Positions 1-5,536 of a stretch of DNA of 9,438 nucleotides are shown piece by piece; position 1 is the first letter of the stretch, and every line of letters starts with the position of its first letter. This stretch comes from Candidatus Gastranaerophilales bacterium (GTDB lineage Bacteria; Cyanobacteriota; Vampirovibrionia; Gastranaerophilales; JAILCC01). The stretch is from contig JAKSUS010000035.1 in NCBI GenBank assembly GCA_024408745.1, positions 1-9,438 on the forward strand, in the 5' to 3' direction. The notes below the pieces were generated by a model. It did no database searches and was not told where the DNA came from. It was given only the letters and a program-made list of their open reading frames with translations. The position numbers and the translations under genes are program-made.

Positions 1-205
1 TATCATGAAATTTTCCGTCAAAAAATACTTTTGAACCTTCATCATGAATCATTTTGAAAACATCAGGACCTACTGATGTGTAAAGTTGTAAACCTACTTT
101 AAATTCTGCGACATAATCTTTTAATTCTCTGACAAGGTTTTGTGCTTCGTCCATTGTATCAACATCAAGAGCCAAAACCAAATAATCTTTAGGTTGTTTA
201 GACAT
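1..205 (-). CDS. pyrF: Orotidine 5'-phosphate decarboxylase, N-terminal 68 residues (cut by window edge)
   Basis: OMP decarboxylase converts orotidine monophosphate to UMP, the last step of de novo pyrimidine synthesis, in the cytoplasm. The leftward frame from ATG at 205-203 has no stop to the edge. It reads MSKQPKDYLVLALDV, then EFKVGLQLYTSVGP, then KVFFDGKFHD. These are the three N-terminal hallmarks of the family: the first beta strand with its Asp (LALDV), the KVGL strand with the catalytic Lys, and the DxKxxD motif carrying the Asp-Lys-Asp of the active-site tetrad. Bacterial relatives usually have DLKFHD; here the second position is Gly, which leaves the three catalytic residues intact. 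The Shine-Dalgarno is weak (AAGAAG, several bases upstream). It has its own promoter at 241-269, so it need not be cotranscribed with rel upstream. The C-terminal three-quarters lie outside the window. Confidence 0.93.
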   Translation of the reverse strand, partial: MSKQPKDYLVLALDVDTMDEAQNLVRELKDYVAEFKVGLQLYTSVGPDVFKMIHDEGSKVFFDGKFHD

Positions 206-240
206 TATATTTCTTCTTAATAAACTATTCTGACTCGTAT

Positions 241-269
241 AATATAACACATCAAAAAAATTTTTTCAA
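241..269 (-). promoter_or_regulatory. Predicted sigma-70-type promoter for pyrF
   Basis: On the minus strand a -35 box TTGAAA (264-269) lies 17 bp from a -10 box TATATT (241-246) with an extended TG one base upstream. Transcription would begin near 234 and leave a leader of about 30 nt before the pyrF ATG at 205. Match and spacing are both good, but AT-rich DNA gives such boxes by chance, so this is a prediction. Confidence 0.55.
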
Positions 270-327
270 AAAGTTTACTTTTTACCTGGTTTAAGGCAGT
301 AGGGCACTAAGAAGCTAAAAACAACTC

Positions 328-351
328 TTCAACCCTTCAACCTTTCAACTC
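328..351. repeat. Three tandem 8-bp repeats (TTCAACNN) between rel and pyrF
   Basis: The plus strand shows TTCAACCC, TTCAACCT and TTCAACTC in exact 8-bp register; the minus strand reads GTTGAARG-type units. They sit 9 bp past the rel stop codon, in its 3' untranslated region. No protein-coding frame uses them. The function is unknown. The rest of the 154-bp rel-pyrF gap holds only the pyrF promoter and leader. Confidence 0.7.
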
Positions 352-359
352 TAAACTGA

Positions 360-2513
360 TTATCTTTGGTTTTTCTTTAAATTTTGCGGTGCGTGCGTAC
401 GTTTCATTGAAATAACTTCAGGGATAGCCTGAATTGAATTCATAATTTTATTTAATTCATCAATATTTTTAACTTCTAAACCTAATTCAATAATACCTCT
501 TTTTGCATGCCCGCCAAAACCGCTTGCATACGCAATATTTGTTTTGTTATCGGTAACCTTTGATAATATTGCCTGAAATATTCCGACTTTATCTTCAATT
601 TCAATTTTAATAGGAACAACATAAGTCTTTTTAGTTTCAACGTTTGCCCAACTAATTGCCATAAGTCGCTCTTGCGGAATTTCATTTAAAGTCGGACAAT
701 CTACTCTGTGAACACTTACACCTCGACTTCTTGTAATCGCACCAACAATAGGTTCACCAGGAATTGGCATACAACATTTTGAAATATGATACAACATCCC
801 TTCAAGTCCGACAATATCTTTTTTGCCGTTTTTGGTGGTTTTTGCTTGGATTTTAACAACATCATCAGATTTAGCAAGTTTGGGGAGTTTGTTAATTACT
901 TTATGTGCAGAGGTTTCACCATATCCGATTGCCGCAAATAAATCGTCTTGTGATGTATAATTTAATTCTTTTGCAATTCGCTCAAATTCTTCAATTTTTT
1001 CGTATTCATCAAAACGTGCTTTAGTTAACGCTCTTTCTAAAGTTTCGCGGCCTATAACAATATATTCATCACGTTTGTTTTTCTTAAACCATAATTTGAT
1101 TTTTGATTTTGCGTTATTTGTAACGGCAATATTTAACCAATCCCACTTAGGATTAGGTATTTTTGATGTAATGATTTCAATAATATCGCCCGTAAAAAGA
1201 TGTGTTTCAAGAGGAACAATTCTGCCGTTGATTTTTGCGCCGACCATTTTATGACCAACTTCCGTATGAACACGATATGCAAAGTCAATAGGGGTAGCAC
1301 CGCTTGGTAAATCGAAAACATCACCCATCGGAGTAAAGACAAAAACCTGATCTGAGAATAAATCCAACTTAACAAAATTAACGTATTCTTTTGCATCTTT
1401 TACATTTTCATCAACTTCTGCAAGTTTGCGAAGCCAAGTGAATTTTTTATCCGCATCAGTCGTTTTAACGGAACCTGATTCTTTATACTTCCAATGCGCA
1501 GCGATACCGTATTCGGCTTCTTCATGCATTTGTTGAGTTCTGATTTGTATTTCAACAGGTTTACCTTTCGGCCCGATTACGGAAGTATGTAAAGAGCGGT
1601 ATAAATTACTTTTAGGCATCGCGATATAATCTTTAAATCTTCCCGGTATAGGTTTAAAAGTTGAGTGAATTAAACCTAAAACGCCGTAGCAGTCTTTTAA
1701 ATTATCAACAATTACACGAACGGCAATAATATCAAAAAGCTCATGATAATCTTTTTGCTGACGTTTCATTTTTGCATAAATACTGTAATAATGTTTTGCC
1801 CTGCCCTTGATAGTAGCCTTAATGCCTGCTTTTGTTAAAGAAGTCTGTATTGTATCAACAAGAGTTTGAACAACTTCATCGCGTTCTGCTTTGGTTTGGG
1901 CAACATTTTTTACAACTTCATAATATTTTTCAGGCTCTGTGTATCTTAATGATAAGTCTTCTAATTCTGCTTTAATACGTCCGATACCTAATCTGTTTGC
2001 AAGCGGAGCAAAAACCTCCAAAGTTTCTTGTGCAATTCTTTTTTGTTTCTGCAAAGGCATATGGTTTAAAGTTCGCATATTGTGAAGACGGTCAGCAAGT
2101 TTTAATAAAATAACTCTGACATCTTCTGCCATAGATATAAAAAGTTTTCTAAAGTTTTCAGCCTGCCTGTCCTCTTTAGACTTAAATTCCAATTTCCCTA
2201 ATTTGGTAACACCGTTAACTAATTTTAGTACATCTGCACCAAATTTATTTTCAATTTCATCAGGCTCTACTTCCGTATCTTCAAGAACATCATGCAAAAG
2301 TGCCGCCATAATTGTAGGCGTATCGGCTTTAAATTCGGCAAGAATTTTGGCAACTTCAACAGGGTGAATTATGTATGGTTCTTCGCTTGCACGATATTGA
2401 CCGTCATGCTTTGAATAAGCAAAATCAAAAGCTTCTTTAATTTTTACAATATCCTCTTGCTTTCTGCCTTGTTTTTTTAATATAATTTCAAGAGGTTCAA
2501 ATGTTGAAGACAT
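360..2513 (-). CDS. rel: Bifunctional (p)ppGpp synthetase/hydrolase, long RSH (Rel/SpoT) type
   Basis: This enzyme makes the alarmone (p)ppGpp from ATP and GDP/GTP and degrades it, controlling the stringent response. At 717 residues it is full length for a long RSH protein. The N-terminal HD hydrolase keeps its metal and catalytic residues: His50, His74-Asp75, Glu78-Asp79 and Asp141 in DRLHNMR. The synthetase domain (about 235-345) keeps the predicted catalytic Asp260 (HELFDIIAVRV) and Glu320 (VEIQIRT). It carries RFKD at about 291-294, the signature of bifunctional Rel enzymes; monofunctional RelA has an acidic ExDD version. A TGS domain follows (about 388-449), then a zinc-finger-type region with Cys579-Cys580, His601 and Cys605, and a C-terminal ACT domain (about 631-705). 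Both activities should therefore be functional. The start is ATG 2513-2511, with AAGG about 9 nt upstream. It diverges from the DUF167 gene. The symbol is chosen for the bifunctional type; spoT or relA may be used elsewhere. Confidence 0.97.
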   Translation of the reverse strand: MSSTFEPLEIILKKQGRKQEDIVKIKEAFDFAYSKHDGQYRASEEPYIIHPVEVAKILAEFKADTPTIMAALLHDVLEDTEVEPDEIENKFGADVLKLVNGVTKLGKLEFKSKEDRQAENFRKLFISMAEDVRVILLKLADRLHNMRTLNHMPLQKQKRIAQETLEVFAPLANRLGIGRIKAELEDLSLRYTEPEKYYEVVKNVAQTKAERDEVVQTLVDTIQTSLTKAGIKATIKGRAKHYYSIYAKMKRQQKDYHELFDIIAVRVIVDNLKDCYGVLGLIHSTFKPIPGRFKDYIAMPKSNLYRSLHTSVIGPKGKPVEIQIRTQQMHEEAEYGIAAHWKYKESGSVKTTDADKKFTWLRKLAEVDENVKDAKEYVNFVKLDLFSDQVFVFTPMGDVFDLPSGATPIDFAYRVHTEVGHKMVGAKINGRIVPLETHLFTGDIIEIITSKIPNPKWDWLNIAVTNNAKSKIKLWFKKNKRDEYIVIGRETLERALTKARFDEYEKIEEFERIAKELNYTSQDDLFAAIGYGETSAHKVINKLPKLAKSDDVVKIQAKTTKNGKKDIVGLEGMLYHISKCCMPIPGEPIVGAITRSRGVSVHRVDCPTLNEIPQERLMAISWANVETKKTYVVPIKIEIEDKVGIFQAILSKVTDNKTNIAYASGFGGHAKRGIIELGLEVKNIDELNKIMNSIQAIPEVISMKRTHAPQNLKKNQR

Positions 2514-2542
2514 GTAGCCTAACCTTATACCTTAACATTTAT

Positions 2543-2570
2543 ATTTTACAACTTTTTTTGACTAATGCAA
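2543..2570 (-). promoter_or_regulatory. Possible promoter for rel
   Basis: On the minus strand TTGCAT (2565-2570) and TAAAAT (2543-2548) are separated by 16 bp, giving a leader of roughly 20 nt. The -10 matches at five of six positions, but the -35 at only three. The -35 would overlap the start codon of the divergent DUF167 gene. It is weak, but the gap is only 51 bp, so a promoter must lie about here if rel has its own. Confidence 0.35.
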
Positions 2571-2873
2571 AATTTTAATGACTTCAAAATCTCAAAACAC
2601 AATAAGGGTGTGACTTTTAGCGTAAAAGTCATACCAAATTCTTCTGCATCTCAAATAACCGAAATAACGGAAGATTATCTGAAAGCAAAATTAAATTCAC
2701 CTCCGATTGAAAACAAAGCCAATAAGGAAGTTATTAATTTACTTGCAAAATCACTTGATATTCCGAAAAGTTCAATAACACTTATCTATGGGGATAAGAA
2801 CAAACTGAAAACTTTTCTTGTTCCCATAAAGGAAGAAGAATTGCGAATAAAAGTAAGAAAAATATTTGAATAA
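2565..2873 (+). CDS. DUF167 / YggU family protein
   Basis: This is a 102-residue cytoplasmic protein of the small, widespread DUF167 (YggU) family, whose biochemical role is not established. Family features are clear. A first strand GVTFSVKVIPNSSAS (15-29) is followed by the signature around residues 46-56 (PPIENKANKEV; the family norm is PPveGkANk), an LAKSLDIPKSSI helix and strand, and a GDKNKLKT turn where the family has G-x-x-x-x-x-K. The length is typical. The ATG at 2565 is the only possible start: an in-frame TGA lies 6 bp upstream (2559-2561) and no other Met codon precedes the domain. No Shine-Dalgarno sequence is visible before it, so translation may be leaderless or nearly so. It diverges from rel and converges on the small gene at 2875, its stop lying 1 bp from that gene's stop. 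No hairpin terminator is visible. Confidence 0.9.
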   Translation: MQNFNDFKISKHNKGVTFSVKVIPNSSASQITEITEDYLKAKLNSPPIENKANKEVINLLAKSLDIPKSSITLIYGDKNKLKTFLVPIKEEELRIKVRKIFE

Positions 2874-2874
2874 A

Positions 2875-3024
2875 TTATTCTTCTGTACTTTTATCCGCTT
2901 TTGCAATATACTCGCTCGCTACCAAGGAAGGATTTTCCATAATCATTCCTTCGAGTCTTTTAATCTCATCAAAAAGTACTGCCATAATTCTTTTTGATTT
3001 TTTCTCCGTTAGCTGCTGCTCCAT
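2875..3024 (-). CDS. Small protein of unknown function, 49 residues (second of a pair)
   Basis: Not recognised. The frame begins ATG 3024-3022 and ends TAA 2877-2875. It starts MEQQLTEKKSKRIMAV, continues with an amphipathic-looking segment (LFDEIKRLEGMI, about 17-28) and ends in a charged tail (AKADKSTEE). It has no signal peptide or membrane segment, and predicted helix dominates. The start is supported by AGGAG at 3034-3038, 9 nt upstream. The gene lies 15 nt after the TAG stop of the 56-codon gene and in the same reading frame. It could therefore be a separate cistron coupled to that gene, or the second half of a gene interrupted by two TAG codons. The separate ribosome site favours two genes. 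Confidence 0.6.
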   Translation of the reverse strand: MEQQLTEKKSKRIMAVLFDEIKRLEGMIMENPSLVASEYIAKADKSTEE

Positions 3025-3039
3025 TTTAAGCCACTCCTA

Positions 3040-3210
3040 CTACTTCAAGTCCAATAGCCCTGTTACACTAACATAAGTTTCGCCTACTTCCAGATCTTCA
3101 TGTTCATCATGATTATCTAAAAAGTAAAATTCAGATAATGTAAATAATTCAGGTTTTTCTCTTTTAGCAACTTCAATATTAAGTTTTCTAAAAAATTCTT
3201 TGATTACCAT
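3040..3210 (-). CDS. Small acidic protein of unknown function, 56 residues (first of a pair)
   Basis: Not recognised. The frame runs from ATG 3210-3208 to TAG 3042-3040. It begins MVIKEFFRKLNIEVAKR, has an acidic, His-containing centre (residues 32-40, DNHDEHEDL) and ends YVSVTGLLDLK. It has no signal peptide or membrane segment. Two ATG codons are adjacent and in frame (3213 and 3210). The second is preferred because the strong AAAGGAG at 3217-3223 then lies 6 nt away, against 3 nt for the first. A perfect TATAAT at 3249-3254 fits a promoter with a short leader. The stop is doubled (TAG TAG). The next small gene follows 15 nt on, so the two are probably cotranscribed. A start site this well formed makes it likely that the gene is real despite its size. 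Confidence 0.65.
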   Translation of the reverse strand: MVIKEFFRKLNIEVAKREKPELFTLSEFYFLDNHDEHEDLEVGETYVSVTGLLDLK

Positions 3211-3248
3211 CATTTACTCCTTTAAACTTCACTTATGTTTTTCTGTAC

Positions 3249-3276
3249 ATTATATATATCGGCAAATTTTTGAAAA
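3249..3276 (-). promoter_or_regulatory. Predicted promoter for the small two-gene operon
   Basis: On the minus strand a perfect -10 box TATAAT (3249-3254) is preceded 16 bp upstream by TTTTCA (3271-3276), which matches the -35 consensus at four of six positions. A start near 3242 gives a leader of about 32 nt, including AAAGGAG. The -10 is the best in the window. Confidence 0.6.
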
Positions 3277-3298
3277 ACTTTAGGATTTTCAGAAGAAA

Positions 3299-3336
3299 AT
3301 TTACAAATATTTACAAATTACTAAAATTACTAAAAT
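3299..3336. repeat. Two pairs of perfect tandem direct repeats upstream of the small-operon promoter
   Basis: ATTTACAAAT occurs at 3299-3308 and 3309-3318. TACTAAAAT follows directly at 3319-3327 and 3328-3336. A related 11-mer, ACTAAAATCAA, occurs at 3329-3339 and 3370-3380. The array lies 22-60 bp upstream of the predicted -35 box at 3271-3276. Its pitch of 9-10 bp is near one helical turn, which would place repeated sites on one face of the DNA. It could be an activator site or UP-like A/T tract; simple AT-rich drift is also possible. The remainder of the gap (3214-3386) shows no gene or terminator. Confidence 0.6.
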
Positions 3337-3386
3337 CAAGTAACCAATACATTTAATTTTTAATAACAAACTAAAATCAAATAAAA

Positions 3387-4271
3387 TTATCTAATATTAA
3401 TACTATTCAACACTTCCGAAACAGCATAAGATTTATTTAACGGGTAAAAATGCAAACCCTTTACCCCAAAATCAAGTAAATCTTCAACTTGCTTTATAGC
3501 ATAATCTATACCAATTTTTTTAATATCATCCGGGTTATTTTGATAATCATATAATTTATTTTTAAAACTTTCGGGAATTTTTGAACCTGATAAATTTATA
3601 ATTCTTTCAATCTGTGAAATACTTTGAATAATCATTATCCCAGGGATAACAGGAATTGTGATACCTAAATCTCTGACTTTTTGATAATAATCTTTAAAAT
3701 CATTATTATCAAAAAATAACTGAGTAAAAATCACATCAGCACCCTCACTAACTTTTCTGTTTAAATTTAATAAATCAGTTTGAAAATCAACAGCTTCGGG
3801 GTGTTTTTCAGGATATCCTGCTACTGCTATTGATAAATCCGTATTTTCTTTTATAAATTTAACAAGTTCATTTGCGTGTGCAAAACCGTTTTGTGGCGGA
3901 ACAAAATTTTCCGTTCCCTGTGGGGGGTCACCTCTTAAAGCAAGGACATTTTTAATTCCGCTATCTTCAATTTTTTTAACGTATTCTAAAACTTGAGATT
4001 TATCAAAATTAACACAGGTAAAATGTGCCATAGGTTCAACATTTAATTTATTTTTAATATCCAAAACCAAATCATAAGTTTTTTCTCTTGATGAACCGCC
4101 TGCTCCATAAGTTACTGATATTAAAGACGGATTAAATTTTTTCAAAATTTCTAATTCTTTAAATAAATTTGTAACTTTTGCTTCGTACTCAGCCCCCTCA
4201 CCTTTTGGCGGAAAAACCTCAAAAGATATAACAGGTTGTTTATTATTTTTATATATTTCAGATAATTTCAA
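3387..4271 (-). CDS. metF: 5,10-methylenetetrahydrofolate reductase
   Basis: MetF is a flavoprotein that reduces 5,10-methylene-THF to 5-methyl-THF, the methyl donor for methionine synthesis, in the cytoplasm. The 294 residues match the usual length of bacterial MetF and the (beta/alpha)8 motifs run in order: SFEVFPPK with the catalytic Glu18, ISVTYGAGGSSREKT (51-65), AHFTC (82-86), VLALRGDPP with the folate/flavin Asp115, VAGYPEKHPEA (150-160), FTQLFFD (182-188), IPVIPGIM (206-213) and GVKGLHFYPLN near the end. The start is TTG (4271-4269), not ATG. No ATG occurs in frame before Met81, TTG sits 6 nt after AAAGGA, and it follows the stop of the upstream gene by 2 bp. It is the last gene of the operon. 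Nothing in the two upstream genes obviously concerns folate, so cotranscription may reflect expression needs rather than pathway. Confidence 0.96.
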   Translation of the reverse strand: MKLSEIYKNNKQPVISFEVFPPKGEGAEYEAKVTNLFKELEILKKFNPSLISVTYGAGGSSREKTYDLVLDIKNKLNVEPMAHFTCVNFDKSQVLEYVKKIEDSGIKNVLALRGDPPQGTENFVPPQNGFAHANELVKFIKENTDLSIAVAGYPEKHPEAVDFQTDLLNLNRKVSEGADVIFTQLFFDNNDFKDYYQKVRDLGITIPVIPGIMIIQSISQIERIINLSGSKIPESFKNKLYDYQNNPDDIKKIGIDYAIKQVEDLLDFGVKGLHFYPLNKSYAVSEVLNSINIR

Positions 4272-4273
4272 AT

Positions 4274-5536
4274 TTAATCCTTTCCTCTATCTGTTAAATT
4301 ATTCAATTTTAAAATCATTTCCTTATTTATAATATCATCAATATTTAATTTTCCGTTAAAAAATTCTTCAAATTTTTCATTTAATATATCATTTATCTCG
4401 GAATATTTTTCACAAACAGGTGTTGCTTTTGCATTATTAATGGCTTCAATAAAGACTTTTGCATTACTTGGAGGAGGGGTTAAAAAGATTAAAGAATTTG
4501 CAACTTTTTTATTTGACGGAATAATCAAACCACTTTCGGTAAATTTTTCCATTGATTTTTCAGATGCTAAAAATTCGATAAATTTCCACGCTTCTCTTTT
4601 ATGTTTTGAAGATGAGGAAATTGCCCACCCGGAAACATCTAAACCAACTACTGAACCGTTTTTCCCCTGAGGGAATTTTGCAACATCCCAAGATAAATTT
4701 TTATCTTTTTTATAAGTTAAAGAACACCATCGTCCGCATAAATGCATAGCAATTTTACCCTGCATAAAAAGTTGAGAAGTTGTGAGTGATGCCTGCTCAT
4801 CAACCTTTGGTGCAACATGATATTTATTTCTCAAATCAGAATAAAACTGCAGAGCACATTTTGAATTTTCATTATCTATAATAATTTCACCTTTATCATT
4901 TAAAATTCCGCCACCGTTACTCCACAAAAACGGAAGCCAAAATAATGAATTTTTCTCAAAACCAACCCCCAAAATATCAATTTTTTTATCGTTATTAATA
5001 TCTTTTGTAAGCTTTTGTGCAGTTTTTAAAAATTCATCCATAGTCCAATTATCATCAGGATAAGGAACATTATATTTATCAAAAATAACTTTATGATAAT
5101 AAATAACCAAATTTGAAATATCTCTAGGTATTCCGTAAATTTTATTATAATAAGTAAAAGGGGCAAAAGAATTTTCTATAAAATCTTTTTTAGAAATATT
5201 TTCACTATTTCCCAAATATTTATTCAAAGGTTCAAATTTATTTGCATCAATATAGAGTTTTGCATTTAAGTTATTCACAAAAATTATATCCGGAGCAAGA
5301 TTTGAGGCAATAAGAAGATGAATTTTCTGAAAATAATTATCAGGAATATGAATTAAGTCAATTTTAATATCAGGATTATCCTGTTCATAAACAGCAATTA
5401 ATTCTTTAACGGTATCAATTTCTGATTTTGAACCCCATGTTGAATAAGTCAAATGAATTTTATTATCGGTTTTATTAGTACAACCGATAATAAAAAATAT
5501 AAATATTAATAAATATAAAAAAACTTTTTTCATCAT
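4274..5536 (-). CDS. Lipoprotein solute-binding protein of an ABC sugar transporter (family 1)
   Basis: The 420-residue protein has a lipoprotein signal peptide: MMKK, a hydrophobic core and the lipobox IIGC with Cys19. It should be anchored at the outer face of the cytoplasmic membrane or in the periplasm. The mature part follows the MalE/UgpB-type family 1 pattern: LTYSTWG (29-35), APDIIF (81-86), FEPLNKYL (101-108), YYNKIYGIPRD (129-139), then the VPYPDDNWTMDEFLKTAQKL region (157-176). A calcium-loop-like DINNDKKIDILG (179-190) follows, then WSNGGG (205-210), FMQGKIAMHL (257-266) and AWKFIEFL (316-323). Such proteins capture oligosaccharides or glycerol phosphates for an ABC importer, but the ligand cannot be read here. 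No permease or ATPase gene lies nearby, so it is an orphan component. Its ATG overlaps the upstream stop as ATGA and lacks a clear Shine-Dalgarno, implying translational coupling. metF follows after 2 bp. Confidence 0.9.
   Translation of the reverse strand: MMKKVFLYLLIFIFFIIGCTNKTDNKIHLTYSTWGSKSEIDTVKELIAVYEQDNPDIKIDLIHIPDNYFQKIHLLIASNLAPDIIFVNNLNAKLYIDANKFEPLNKYLGNSENISKKDFIENSFAPFTYYNKIYGIPRDISNLVIYYHKVIFDKYNVPYPDDNWTMDEFLKTAQKLTKDINNDKKIDILGVGFEKNSLFWLPFLWSNGGGILNDKGEIIIDNENSKCALQFYSDLRNKYHVAPKVDEQASLTTSQLFMQGKIAMHLCGRWCSLTYKKDKNLSWDVAKFPQGKNGSVVGLDVSGWAISSSSKHKREAWKFIEFLASEKSMEKFTESGLIIPSNKKVANSLIFLTPPPSNAKVFIEAINNAKATPVCEKYSEINDILNEKFEEFFNGKLNIDDIINKEMILKLNNLTDRGKD
4278..4286 (-). promoter_or_regulatory. 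Ribosome binding site deciding the TTG start of metF
   Basis: The minus strand reads AGGAAAGGA here. AAAGGA (4278-4283) lies 6 nt before the TTG and overlaps the last codons of the solute-binding protein gene. No alternative ATG is available, so this fixes the start. Confidence 0.7.

Noticed and set aside
262..285. Possible terminator hairpin after rel (AAAAAGT...ACTTTTT next to an A/T run)
   Set aside because: The stem has only one G-C pair and the sequence doubles as the pyrF -35 region, so an intrinsic terminator is not supported.
482..1396. Leftward alternative-frame open frames inside rel (482-685 and 1133-1396)
   Set aside because: They overlap conserved ACT and TGS regions of rel in another frame and have no independent support.
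2530..2538. Shared AATGTTAAGGT word upstream of rel (minus strand) and at about 8368 (plus strand) as a common operator
   Set aside because: One 11-base match in AT-rich DNA, at different positions relative to the promoters, can easily be chance.
2503..2545. Full promoter for the DUF167 gene (TTGAAG at 2504-2509 with TATACC at 2526-2531)
   Set aside because: The 16-bp spacing is acceptable, but the -10 is poor and other A/T boxes (TATATT at 2540-2545, without a -35) compete. I cannot choose between them.
2875..3210. Toxin-antitoxin pair
   Set aside because: Two small coupled genes suggest it, but neither product shows a known toxin fold, a ribbon-helix-helix or a helix-turn-helix DNA-binding motif, so size alone is not enough.
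4440..4670. Rightward open frame of 76 codons inside the solute-binding protein gene
   Set aside because: It lies wholly antisense to a well-supported gene, has no ribosome site and no recognisable protein pattern.
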